From NCBI RefSeq assembly GCF_008064665.1, contig NZ_VRZA01000005.1, positions 124,001 through 188,000 of the forward strand: a stretch of 64,000 nt of DNA. The letters run 5' to 3'. Origin of the DNA: Parahaliea maris (lineage in GTDB: Bacteria > Pseudomonadota > Gammaproteobacteria > Pseudomonadales > Halieaceae). How positions within the stretch are numbered: the stretch's first letter is position 1; each line of letters opens with the position of its first letter. This document shows, in pieces, positions 55,736-64,000 of the stretch. The notes under the pieces are model-generated. The model was not told where the DNA came from, made no database searches, and saw only the letters and a program-made list of their open reading frames with translations. The translations under genes and the position numbers were made by a program.

Positions 55736-57370
55736 CTACTCGCCGCTTATCTGGCCCGCCGGAACCCGGTCAGAGCTGACAACACTGTTCAACTCATCCA
55801 GCCGTGCAGCCCAGTTGTCTGCTCGCGACTCGGTGCCATCAGGGGTAAACATCATCGTGTACCGGCCCTGGGATTGCTGCCAGCGAGGTAACCCCTCCCC
55901 ATTGGGATCACCCGTTTTGGCAAAGTTGGTCCAGTAAGCCATCATCTGGCGAGACACCTGGCGCTCGACCGGCCCCGGCTCCGTGGGCTCCAAATGATCC
56001 CCGGTAAAGTTGCCGAAGACATAGGGCATATCCGCCGCGTGCGGGGCACCGTAGACCGGTCCATCATTGAGCTCTCGACGGGTACTACCTTCCGGCGCCA
56101 TACCGAAACGAAACACGTAGACCGGATTGCCCGCTTTCTCGTGGGCGAGTCCCGCTGTCCGGACCTGTGAGTGAAAACCGAAGTCACTCTGCAGGAAGGT
56201 GTCCCGCAGTGCTTCACCGCCGTACCAGGGCGCCAGGGCGGTCATCGCGGCGTCTGACAGGTAGCGGGCCATGCCGGCGCGCTGGGCTTCGGGTGGAACC
56301 ATCGCGGTTTCCGCATCAGTGCTACCCACGATCACGGGCACTGGCGCCTGAAGGCCGCTGGCGAAGGTGTCGTGAATGCTCTGCTCGAGCACCACACCGT
56401 CCACCGCAAACTGGATAAAGTTACTGAAGTCGGTCGCCGCTACCACCACCTCGGCCGGCTGGGCGCGCAACGTGGCCAGGCTGGCTTCAGGCATCTGCAT
56501 GCGCTCTACCAATGCCACCCCGCCCTGCTCCACACTCGCCTCGCCGGGTGCGACACGGGCGGCAATATTCTGGTACAGCCTGAAGCCGTACCCGGACTGG
56601 GCGATGGCACCGCTAAACAGGCCCCGGGCCAGCGGCGACGCCAACAACGCGTAAACCGAGGCGCCGCCGGCCGATTCCCCGAAAACAGTCACCCTGCCCG
56701 GGTCGCCACCAAAGGCCGAGATATTGTCGCGCACCCACTGCAGGGCTGCGATCTGGTCCATCAGGCCATAATTATACAGGCGCCCCCCGTCCGGGTTGCG
56801 GGCGGACAATTCCGGATGGGCAAAGAAGCCAAAGCTGCCCAGGCGATAGTTGATCGACACTACGATCACGCCCTCGCGCGCCAGGTTGCCGCCGTGGTTT
56901 ACGGGCCGCGCCCCCGAACCCGACACAAGGCCACCGCCGGGAATCCAGACCATCACCGGCAGGTCGCTTGCCGCTGTTTCAGGCCGGTAAATATTGAGGT
57001 ACAGGCAGTCTTCACTCTGGGGCTGGGTAAACGCCTCTTTCGGCGCGGGAAAGCCCTCCCGCTCCGGAGGCTGCATGCAGCGGTTGCCGTATTCGTCGGC
57101 AACCAGCAATGCTTCACGGGGCGCCGCCGGCTGTGGCGCCCGCCAACGCAGCTCCCCTACTGGCGCTGCGGCGTAGGGAACTCCCTTGTAGGCCACAATG
57201 CTCTCGGCCACCACGCCTCGAACAGGACCCTGCCCGGTCGTTACCAGGGAAAAATCGGGCTCAGGCGCAGCTTCTGGCAGGGCTGTATCACGTGACTGGC
57301 AACCAGACAGAGCAGATGCACCGGCCAGGACCACCCCGAGGACCACTACCAGGCTTCGCTGAATCGACAT
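55736..57370 (-). CDS. Type-B carboxylesterase lipoprotein (2)
   Basis: A 544-residue paralogue of the esterase at 17416-19041. The lipobox LSGC (21-24) anchors it in the envelope. GESAGG with Ser232, SEDCLYLNIYRP, and YGAPHAADMPYVFGNF with the His. The oxyanion segment reads WIPGGG (Pro143) where the paralogue and family have WIHGGG; the glycines that form the hole are kept. It starts directly after the DUF1330 stop (TAGATG), the last gene of the receptor 3 operon. Confidence 0.9.
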   Translation of the reverse strand: MSIQRSLVVVLGVVLAGASALSGCQSRDTALPEAAPEPDFSLVTTGQGPVRGVVAESIVAYKGVPYAAAPVGELRWRAPQPAAPREALLVADEYGNRCMQPPEREGFPAPKEAFTQPQSEDCLYLNIYRPETAASDLPVMVWIPGGGLVSGSGARPVNHGGNLAREGVIVVSINYRLGSFGFFAHPELSARNPDGGRLYNYGLMDQIAALQWVRDNISAFGGDPGRVTVFGESAGGASVYALLASPLARGLFSGAIAQSGYGFRLYQNIAARVAPGEASVEQGGVALVERMQMPEASLATLRAQPAEVVVAATDFSNFIQFAVDGVVLEQSIHDTFASGLQAPVPVIVGSTDAETAMVPPEAQRAGMARYLSDAAMTALAPWYGGEALRDTFLQSDFGFHSQVRTAGLAHEKAGNPVYVFRFGMAPEGSTRRELNDGPVYGAPHAADMPYVFGNFTGDHLEPTEPGPVERQVSRQMMAYWTNFAKTGDPNGEGLPRWQQSQGRYTMMFTPDGTESRADNWAARLDELNSVVSSDRVPAGQISGE

Positions 57371-58102
57371 CTAGTTCATCTCCATGGGCAGGATTTCGAC
57401 CACTGACCACTTGCCAGTCGACGCGCGAATCCGGGACAGGCGCTGATAGTCCTCACTGCCCCAGAAGGCCTTCAGGTTAGCGACTGAAGGGAACTCCACC
57501 ACGACCAGACTGGCATTGATCCAGTCGCCCTCGAGAGACTCAATTTGGGTCCGGTCGGCGCGGATCACAAACTCCCCACCATGCCGAGCGACTACCGCTG
57601 GCGCGAAGGGCGCATACTGCTCCAGAAAGGTTTTGCGATCCTTCAGGTCGGCAAAGAACACGAGGTAGGCCGCCTCGCCATCGACCCGGGCCTCAGTGCC
57701 CGGCAGGCCATCAACGGTCGCGACGTCCAGGTAGCCCTGGCCCAGACGGAGCTTCTTCGCCTGCTGATAGTCCTCGCTCCACCAGAATTTTCTCACCGCG
57801 TCCCCCGAGGGGAACTTTGCCAGGATCATGAACCGCGGGGTCCACTCGCCCTCGAGCACGGCGAGATTGACCCCAGGCATGCCGATCGCTGCCCCCTGGT
57901 AACCGTAACGCCGGATCACTTCCGTCATCTCAGCGGTGTAAGCCCGCTGAACACCGAGGTCCTTGTACCAGCCTGTGACCAGGAGGTAGCCGGGCACGGC
58001 GGCAGACGCTTGCATGGGGGGCTGGGCACCGGCGGCGCCCGACAGAATCAGGAATGTCCCTAACAAGAGGGAAAGGAGCGGTAAACGCACTGGCAGTCTC
58101 AC
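57371..58102 (-). CDS. Secreted protein with two DUF1330-like domains
   Basis: A 243-residue protein with a signal peptide (about 1-26, GAQ) and two ferredoxin-fold repeats, each ending in the DUF1330 hallmark: RFMILAKFPSGDAVRKFWWSEDYQ and SLVVVEFPSVANLKAFWGSEDYQ. DUF1330 domains are usually single, about 95 residues and cytoplasmic, so a secreted tandem is uncommon. Function unknown; a small-ligand binding role is possible. GTG start at 58102; GTG 58090 is an alternative. Confidence 0.83.
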   Translation of the reverse strand: MRLPVRLPLLSLLLGTFLILSGAAGAQPPMQASAAVPGYLLVTGWYKDLGVQRAYTAEMTEVIRRYGYQGAAIGMPGVNLAVLEGEWTPRFMILAKFPSGDAVRKFWWSEDYQQAKKLRLGQGYLDVATVDGLPGTEARVDGEAAYLVFFADLKDRKTFLEQYAPFAPAVVARHGGEFVIRADRTQIESLEGDWINASLVVVEFPSVANLKAFWGSEDYQRLSRIRASTGKWSVVEILPMEMN

Positions 58103-58153
58103 TATGGGCTCAAGGGACCGACCCGTCAGGCCGATCCCATACCGGAGAGCAGG

Positions 58154-59074
58154 TTACTCCGGTTTGTTGGCTTTCATGTAGTCGAGCATCTCGACACGCG
58201 GCTCCTCCCACGACTCAAAGTCGAAGATATCCGGAACCCGCTTCTCGATACCGGCAACGACGCCCGGCGGCATGTCGTCCAGGCTCGTGTACTTGGTACC
58301 GTAGGCCCTGCCGTAGGTTCTGCCCACTTCCCCGCCGAGCCCAAGCCAGGGGTGCCAGCTGCCCAGGTTCTGGAACTGGAGAAACGAGTTGGCCATCGCG
58401 ATATCGGGATTGAGCACTTCATCCATGTCGGCGGCGGCCACCAGCATGGAATCCCAGTAGCGGTTCTCCTCGGTGGAGCCTTTGGGCCATTTCGCCGGGG
58501 GGAAGGGGTTGGGTACGGACATATGGGCGGCGGTCGGCACAAACAGCTTGTCGCCCATAACTTCCATCCGCATGACTTCCGGACTCAATTCCACCGCGCC
58601 GCTGGTAATGATGCCGTCGGGCCCGAGCTCAACCGTCATTGGGCCACCGAGGAAATCCCACACCTTGCGCTTCTCGCCGGTAATGGGGTTCTCCCAGACA
58701 TCCAGCACTTCATCGGTATCGAACTTGCAGTAGATCCCGCACTCGGCGCCAACGCTGCGGTAGTTGCCGTTTTCCAGCGGGGTCCAGCGGGTAATGTTCA
58801 GGTTATTCATGGTGAAGAACGGCACCAGGTTACCGCCATGCATGTAACCGTACAGGTGCAGGCGATAGAACGTGTAGACCAGTTGCGGTTCTACCGCCCC
58901 AATCACCTTGGCGCGCGCCCAGCTCCGCTGTTTCGGATCTTCCAGATTCAGGGATGCGTACTTGCTGCTCGCCGCTGTCGCCGGGGGTATCGCCAGCCCC
59001 GCAGCCGCCAGCGCGCCCGCGCCCAGGGCACCGCCCAGCACGCCCCGACGAGACACCTTGTATGTGTCAGCCAT
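58154..59074 (-). CDS. DUF1838 family protein (D), Tat-exported
   Basis: A 306-residue protein: Tat signal SRRGVLGGALGAGALAAAGLA, then DUF1838 features YKVSRR-distal FYRLHLYGYMHGGNL, FDTDEVLDVWENPITGEKRKVWDF and LGPDGIITSGAVEL. The frame extends to 59134, but the ATG at 59074 starts the signal peptide. It is second in the receptor 3 operon, 78 bases after the receptor stop. Confidence 0.87.
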   Translation of the reverse strand: MADTYKVSRRGVLGGALGAGALAAAGLAIPPATAASSKYASLNLEDPKQRSWARAKVIGAVEPQLVYTFYRLHLYGYMHGGNLVPFFTMNNLNITRWTPLENGNYRSVGAECGIYCKFDTDEVLDVWENPITGEKRKVWDFLGGPMTVELGPDGIITSGAVELSPEVMRMEVMGDKLFVPTAAHMSVPNPFPPAKWPKGSTEENRYWDSMLVAAADMDEVLNPDIAMANSFLQFQNLGSWHPWLGLGGEVGRTYGRAYGTKYTSLDDMPPGVVAGIEKRVPDIFDFESWEEPRVEMLDYMKANKPE

Positions 59075-59152
59075 TATCGGTTTCCTTTTCGTGTCTGTTG
59101 AGTGGGGCGTGGCTGGCCCACTGGCCAGCCACACCGTCCGGAGGATGTGATG

Positions 59153-61525
59153 CTAGAACCGGTAGTTGAGGGTCACGCCGGTCTGCCGCGGATTGGGCAA
59201 GGCCACCTCGACCGCAGACAACTGGAAGAAAAACGGATCCGCGGCACTGTCGCCCTGCGAGCGGGCCCATTCCAGGGTGTCGTCGTCAAACAGGTTGTTG
59301 ACGAACAGGGTCAGGTCCCATGACTCATGGGTCAGACCCACACGCAGGTTGGCACGTGTCTGGGGGCCAATCCAGGAAATGTTTGCCAGCGAGGTGTAAC
59401 GCTTGCCGATGTAGGTGGCATCCAGCCTCGCAAACCAGTCGATGTCGTCAGTGAACTGGGCATCGTACTGCACAAAGGCCGCCGCACTGGTCTCGGGCAC
59501 CTGCGGGAATTTCTGCCCCTTGGCATCCTCTTTACCGAACACGCGCTGCATCTGGGTATCGTTGAGCGACTTGGTAATCTCGGTATCGGCGTAGGAGAAG
59601 CTGCCACCCAGTGTGATATTGGAGGTCAGGCTGAAGGCGCCGTCGATCTCGATGCCCATGGTTTCGCTGTCACCGCCGGACATCGGCACGACGTTGAAGA
59701 TTTCGCCGTCGGGTGCCGCGTTGAGTTCGATCACACCGTCGCCATTGAGGTCGATTTGCAGACCACCCAGCACCTGGCGATCCTGCCACTCGAGATAGTA
59801 CAGGGCAGTGTTCAGGTACCAGCGACCATCTTCGCTGCGGTGCTTGAGGCCCACCTCGTAGTTGTTCACCGTCGCCTCGGGTGCCGAGGCCGACACGCCG
59901 TTGGCCCGGGCCACCGCCTGCTCCTCAGGCGTCAGCTCAAAGTAAACCGAGTAACCCTGCGTCGGCTGGTTACCCTCTGCATAGTTGAAATAGAGGTTGG
60001 TTTCGTCGCTCAGGGCCCATCGCGCCAGTACGCGCGGCAGTGTAGCTTCGGTCTCGATGGAAAATTCACCGGGAGCACCGACACCGCTGGTAATCTCATC
60101 CTTCTGCCGGCGAGCTTCCACGCTGATGTTGATCGCATCGGTAATATCGAATCCGATACTGCCGAAGATCGAGTCGGTAGTGGAGTTGTTGCGCTGCAGG
60201 CTCAGCGGGTTGAAGGGCCCACCCGCCGCCGGCCCGAACAGGGTGCCGTAGATGAATCCGCCGCCGGTATTGAAATCCGCGTCCAGGCGGGCAACCCCCA
60301 GCATCCAGCTCAGGCGGCTGTCAGCGGGAGAGGTCAGGCGCAGTTCATAGGTCTCCTGTGCCTGCTCGTTGATGGAGTAACTCTGGTAGCGGTCTTCCGG
60401 AGCACGCTCAAAGTCCGACAGATTGCGGATTGACTGCTCCTGGTCACTGACAATCGCCGACAGCGTGTAGCCGTCCAGGAAGGTCCAGTCCATCGCGGCC
60501 GAGAGCAACTCGTGCTCGAGCAACAGCTTGTGGTCACTGAAGGGCAGCACAGCTTCACTCGCGGCCGGCACCTCCGAATTGATGCCGAGCGAGTTTACGT
60601 CCGGCGTTTTGAGCTCGCCACAGTAGAACATGCTGGCCTGCTCCAGGGTCATTCCGTCTGGCAGACCAAAGAGCAGCCGGGGCGGCGGCGGGTTGACGAA
60701 GGGACCGCAGTTGAAATCGGTGTAGCGGGCACTCAACTGGGTGGCGGCCTCGGTGTCTTCATCGTCACGGTTGCTGTAACGCACCTTGAACGCCAGGTCT
60801 TCGGTGGGGGTGAAGCTCAGAGTACCCGAATAGTATTCCTGATCCGTACCACCCAACTGGCTCCCATCCAGGGAATTTTCGTAAAAACCGTCAAATTCGC
60901 GCCCTTCATAGGTTACGCGGGCTGCCAGAATATCCTCAATAATCGGGCCTTCGATGGAACCATTGATCTTGTAGTCGCCGTCGGTTGCCCCGGTAAATCC
61001 GACCCGCCCCTTGAACTCGTTGCCCGGCGTGGTGGTGATCATGCTGATCGCCCCACCGAAGGTAGCACGACCAAACAGGGCCGATTGCGGCCCCTTGATC
61101 ACCTCGATCCGCTCGAGATCTTCTGTCCCGATACCCGCAGGGCTACCGACATAGGGTACGTTGTCGATAAACACGGTCACAAGGTCGCGACGGTTGTCGC
61201 CGGTGGCGGAGACCTGGGTCATGCCGCGAATAGAGAAGTCACTATTGGCCCGGGAGGTACCGCCGTTGAAATTAACGCCCGGCGTGAACTTGGTGAGGTC
61301 CGACATATTGTCGATACCGCGCTCCTCCAGCGCCGTATCGCTGAATGCCTGTATCGACAAGGGGGTATCCTGGATCGATTCGTCGCGCTTCCGCGCGGTA
61401 ACGACAATTTCCTCGATCCCGGTTGCCGCCTCGCTGTTGGCAGCGGGCTCCTGCGCGTATGCGGTGTTGATTGCCGCAACCGCAGCCACCAGCAACAGTG
61501 GACGCGACTTGATTACATTTGACAT
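59153..61525 (-). CDS. TonB-dependent outer-membrane receptor (3)
   Basis: A 790-residue receptor: signal peptide (1-24, AYA), EEIVVTARKRDESIQDTPL, plug with IDNVPYVG and IEVIKGPQSALFGRATFGG, and barrel ending GVTLNYRF. AAGGAG lies before the ATG at 61525, and a longer reading to 61615 is unlikely. It heads the operon receptor, DUF1838 D, DUF1330 tandem, carboxylesterase 2. The upstream region shares AATAGGTCTTTA with receptor 1. The plug regions of receptors 1 and 3 are the most alike of the three. Confidence 0.93.
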   Translation of the reverse strand: MSNVIKSRPLLLVAAVAAINTAYAQEPAANSEAATGIEEIVVTARKRDESIQDTPLSIQAFSDTALEERGIDNMSDLTKFTPGVNFNGGTSRANSDFSIRGMTQVSATGDNRRDLVTVFIDNVPYVGSPAGIGTEDLERIEVIKGPQSALFGRATFGGAISMITTTPGNEFKGRVGFTGATDGDYKINGSIEGPIIEDILAARVTYEGREFDGFYENSLDGSQLGGTDQEYYSGTLSFTPTEDLAFKVRYSNRDDEDTEAATQLSARYTDFNCGPFVNPPPPRLLFGLPDGMTLEQASMFYCGELKTPDVNSLGINSEVPAASEAVLPFSDHKLLLEHELLSAAMDWTFLDGYTLSAIVSDQEQSIRNLSDFERAPEDRYQSYSINEQAQETYELRLTSPADSRLSWMLGVARLDADFNTGGGFIYGTLFGPAAGGPFNPLSLQRNNSTTDSIFGSIGFDITDAINISVEARRQKDEITSGVGAPGEFSIETEATLPRVLARWALSDETNLYFNYAEGNQPTQGYSVYFELTPEEQAVARANGVSASAPEATVNNYEVGLKHRSEDGRWYLNTALYYLEWQDRQVLGGLQIDLNGDGVIELNAAPDGEIFNVVPMSGGDSETMGIEIDGAFSLTSNITLGGSFSYADTEITKSLNDTQMQRVFGKEDAKGQKFPQVPETSAAAFVQYDAQFTDDIDWFARLDATYIGKRYTSLANISWIGPQTRANLRVGLTHESWDLTLFVNNLFDDDTLEWARSQGDSAADPFFFQLSAVEVALPNPRQTGVTLNYRF

Positions 61526-61606
61526 TTTGCTGTTCTCCTTCCCCCGGCTTATTAGCCTGGATTTACAATGACTCCGTACCAGCGGGCGCCGGAGCAAAAT
61601 TATTTT

Positions 61607-61630
61607 TAATGACATATTAATAGGTCTTTA
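61607..61630. promoter_or_regulatory. AT-rich site plus AATAGGTCTTTA before receptor 3
   Basis: TTAATGACATATTAATA runs into AATAGGTCTTTA (61619-61630), which is identical to 24987-24998 before receptor 1. It lies about 85-105 bases before the receptor start. The rest of the spacer to 61752 shows no gene. Confidence 0.55.
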
Positions 61631-61752
61631 TGGTCACATAGTTGTCCGTAATTGCTTACAAGTCAACCCAATTCTTCGCGTGCCCGGCATCCAGGGAGGA
61701 AAATCTTTCCCGTGCATACGGGGACAGGCGGTGAAGTTCCGCCTGAGCCCGC

Positions 61753-62682
61753 TCACTGCTCGCCAAAACCCCTGGGCAGCCCCGCCTCGGGCGTAAACCC
61801 GTAGATCTCCACGTCGGGAAGCGCTGCGCAAAGGTACTCACGAGCCCGCAGCAACCCGTCAAAATCGATACCGGTGCGCAAGCCCATGGCCTCGACCAGA
61901 AAGACCAGGTCCTCGGTGACGATATTCCCGGAAGCACCCGGGGCAAAAGGACAGCCACCAACCCCCCCCATTGAGGCATCGACGGTGGTAATACCGATAT
62001 CCATTGCCGCCAGTGCGTTTGCCAGGCCCTGGCCACGGGTATTGTGCAGGTGCACCCCGTTCAGTTTCTCACGCCCTACCGCGTCCCAGACCTTCTTCAC
62101 CAGGCGACGCACCTGGGCCGGGTTGGCATAGCCCGTCGTGTCCGACAGGCCCACTTCAGCGGCGCCGGCCTCGATAGCGGCTGCGGCCAGCCGGACCACA
62201 AGATCCTCTGAAACAGGCCCTTCCAGGGTACAGCCGAAGGCCGTAGACAGGCCCACCTCGAAGTGGGGTCGCTGCGCTTCCGGCAGCGCAGACACCCGCC
62301 CGGCGATCGCCCGGATTTCATCCAGCATCTGTTCGTGGGTGCGGCGCACATTCTTGAGACTGTGGGTTTCACTGACCGAGAGGGGAATGCTGATCTTGTG
62401 TGCACCGGCGGCCAGCGCATTCTCGGCACCGCGCAAATTGGGCACCAGCACAGCCACCTCGAGACCGGGGATTGTACGGGCATGAACCACCAGTTCCGCC
62501 GTATCGGCCATCTGCGGCAGCACGCTCGGCGGCACAAAGGAGCCGACCTCGATCTCGCGCACACCGGCCGCCGCCAGCAGACTGATCCATTCGCACTTGG
62601 CCGCGGTCGGCATGATCTGACTGATACTCTGCAACCCGTCCCGCGGGCCCACCTCACTGACCAGAATGTCGATTCCGTTCAT
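61753..62682 (-). CDS. Hydroxymethylglutaryl-CoA lyase family protein
   Basis: A 309-residue TIM-barrel protein of the HMGL-like family: EVGPRDGLQS near the start, VHLHNTRGQGLANALAA with metal His residues, and GVGGCPFAPGASGNIVTEDLVFL, the HMG-CoA lyase signature with the active-site Cys. It cleaves HMG-CoA or a related 3-hydroxy-3-methyl acyl-CoA into acetyl-CoA or similar plus a keto acid. It is divergent from a CaiB-type CoA-transferase gene, which could make its CoA substrate. ATG 62682 has AGGTG in front; a GTG 6 bases upstream is an alternative. Confidence 0.9.
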   Translation of the reverse strand: MNGIDILVSEVGPRDGLQSISQIMPTAAKCEWISLLAAAGVREIEVGSFVPPSVLPQMADTAELVVHARTIPGLEVAVLVPNLRGAENALAAGAHKISIPLSVSETHSLKNVRRTHEQMLDEIRAIAGRVSALPEAQRPHFEVGLSTAFGCTLEGPVSEDLVVRLAAAAIEAGAAEVGLSDTTGYANPAQVRRLVKKVWDAVGREKLNGVHLHNTRGQGLANALAAMDIGITTVDASMGGVGGCPFAPGASGNIVTEDLVFLVEAMGLRTGIDFDGLLRAREYLCAALPDVEIYGFTPEAGLPRGFGEQ

Positions 62683-62766
62683 TGTCACCTGCTTTTTCCT
62701 CCAGGAGTGCCGACTTTAGGGGTCGACAATTGATTTTTCACAATATCGACCCGATTCATTTTACAC

Positions 62767-62781
62767 ATAATGATATATTAT
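62767..62781. promoter_or_regulatory. ATAAT-GATAT-ATTAT palindrome between HMGL and CaiB genes
   Basis: An inverted repeat in the divergent spacer 62683-62840. AATGATATATTATTATA matches the AT-rich sites before receptors 2 and 3 well by eye. Confidence 0.5.
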
Positions 62782-62840
62782 TATATTTTAGCACTGCACC
62801 GCACGCCGGTACACAACACAGGACCGAATACAGGGACCAT

Positions 62841-64000
62841 ATGACCAATACCAGCCTCCCCCTCAAGAACATCAAGGTGGTCGAACTGAGCCACATGGTT
62901 ATGGGGCCCGCCACGGGCGTCATTCTCGCCGACCTGGGCGCGGAAGTGATCAAGATCGAACCCCTGAAGGGCGATAATACCCGCCGCCTGAAAGGCTCCG
63001 GCGCCGGCTACTTCCCCATGTACAACCGCAACAAGCGCAGCCTGTGCCTCGACCTCAAGTCAGAGGAAGGACTGGAAGTGGTCAGGACCCTGATCGCCCA
63101 GGCCGATGTGGTGATCGAGAACTTCCGGCCCGGCGCCCTCGCCGCCATGGGCCTGGACTACGAAACCCTGTCCCGGGCACACCCGGGCCTGATCTACTGC
63201 TCCCTGAAAGGCTTTCTCAGCGGTCCCTATCAACACCGTACCGCACTGGACGAAGTGGCCCAGATGATGGGCGGCCTCGCCTACATGACCGGGCTGCCCG
63301 ACAAGCCCATGCGCGCAGGCTCCTCTGTGATCGACATTACCGGTGCCATGTTCGGGGTAATCGGCATTCTCGCGGCGCTCGAGGAGCGCCACGCCAGTGG
63401 CCGCGGCAAGTTCGTGACCAGCGCCCTGTTCGAGACTACCGCCTACATGGTAGGCCAGCACATGGCCCAGTGCGCCGTGTCCGGCGAAGCGCCGCCCCCC
63501 ATGTCCATTCGCCGCTCCGCGTGGGGCGTGTACGACACCTTTGAAGCCGCCGACGGTGAAAAAGTGTTTGTGGCCGTGGTCAGTGACACCCAGTGGCGCC
63601 AGTTCTGCCTGGACTTCGGGCTGGAGGAATTCGCCAACGACCCGAGCCTGGCCGCCAACAGCGGGCGCTTTGAACAACGCGACCGCATTATTCCCGCCAT
63701 CAGCGAAGTCTTCGCCAGCCTGTCCAAGGCCTCACTGATGGAAAAACTGGACCACACAGGGCTGCCCTACGCACCCATCAACCGGCCCGAAGACCTGTTT
63801 GACGACCCCCACCTGAATGCGCACGGCCTGCTCGATATCCACCTGCCGGACGGCAGCCAGACCAAGCTGCCCGCCCTGCCCATCGAAATGAACGGCGAGC
63901 GCTTCGGCCTGCGCTATGATCCGCCGGCCGAAGCGGGCGATACACGTGCTACGCTGAAGGCGGCAGGCTTCGACCAGGACAGCATCGACAAACTGGTCAC
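62841..64000 (+). CDS. CaiB/BaiF family CoA-transferase (3' end cut by window edge)
   Basis: 386 residues are visible from the ATG at 62841 to the window end, near full family length (about 390-410). It has the family III CoA-transferase opening (KVVELSHMVMGPATGVILADLGAEVIKIE), VVIENFRPGAL, and catalytic Asp137 in TALDEVAQMMGGLAYMTG. It transfers CoA between acids, for example from succinyl-CoA to a degradation intermediate. Together with the divergent HMGL-like gene it forms a plausible activation-and-cleavage pair feeding central metabolism. Confidence 0.93.
   Translation, partial: MTNTSLPLKNIKVVELSHMVMGPATGVILADLGAEVIKIEPLKGDNTRRLKGSGAGYFPMYNRNKRSLCLDLKSEEGLEVVRTLIAQADVVIENFRPGALAAMGLDYETLSRAHPGLIYCSLKGFLSGPYQHRTALDEVAQMMGGLAYMTGLPDKPMRAGSSVIDITGAMFGVIGILAALEERHASGRGKFVTSALFETTAYMVGQHMAQCAVSGEAPPPMSIRRSAWGVYDTFEAADGEKVFVAVVSDTQWRQFCLDFGLEEFANDPSLAANSGRFEQRDRIIPAISEVFASLSKASLMEKLDHTGLPYAPINRPEDLFDDPHLNAHGLLDIHLPDGSQTKLPALPIEMNGERFGLRYDPPAEAGDTRATLKAAGFDQDSIDKLV

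Noticed and set aside
56372-57295. Plus-strand open frame of 307 codons
   Set aside because: It is antisense of the second carboxylesterase; composition is biased and no start signal is present.

Overview
The window reads as chromosomal DNA of a GC-rich, probably marine gammaproteobacterium. The closest feel is the Halieaceae/Spongiibacteraceae group: ubiX next to tatA, a DUF6491 lipoprotein, several TonB-dependent receptors with 'EEVVVTARKR'-type plugs, and DUF1838 proteins. This placement is inference from gene content, not from a marker gene. No rRNA, tRNA, CRISPR array or complete insertion sequence was seen.

Bases 1-17400 are mostly ordinary chromosome: a truncated beta-lactamase-family esterase, a uracil-DNA glycosylase family protein, an orphan gcvP, a short MreB-like protein with an unknown partner, a DUF6491 lipoprotein divergent from a secreted metallo-beta-lactamase-fold protein, a broken wHTH/nucleotidyltransferase pair, an Omp85-type barrel, a large hybrid histidine kinase convergent with a response-regulator phosphatase, an NHL beta-propeller, and ubiX between two tatA copies that share an 82-base leader.

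Bases 17400-64000 look like one large accessory catabolic region built from repeated parts. There are three outer-membrane operons led by TonB-dependent receptors (22.5-24.9, 47.3-49.8 and 59.2-61.5 kb), each with esterase or hydrolase genes. There are two pairs of exported flavin amine oxidase plus c-type cytochrome (34.5-36.4 kb; 51.5-55.5 kb), four exported DUF1838 proteins, and two methyltransferases each beside a small partner protein. One operon encodes an FAD monooxygenase, an Asp/Glu-racemase-fold protein and a NodB/allantoinase-type hydrolase. A GMC dehydrogenase has a Tat-exported small subunit. A fumarate-reductase-like flavoprotein lies near an FMN-binding protein, ApbE and a membrane protein. 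Aldehyde dehydrogenase, SDR, HMG-CoA-lyase-type and CaiB-type genes could carry products into central metabolism.

Eleven proteins here carry twin-arginine-type (Tat) signal peptides, including two amine oxidases, a nitrilase-superfamily amidase and, oddly, a SAM-type methyltransferase. The simplest reading (inference) is that a polar, probably nitrogen-containing compound enters through TonB receptors and is de-esterified, oxidised and deaminated in the periplasm, with electrons passed to cytochrome c. Products would then be processed in the cytoplasm by ring-opening, aldehyde oxidation and CoA steps. The substrate cannot be named from sequence alone. AT-rich palindromic islands lie in front of nearly every transcription unit of this region and may mark shared control.
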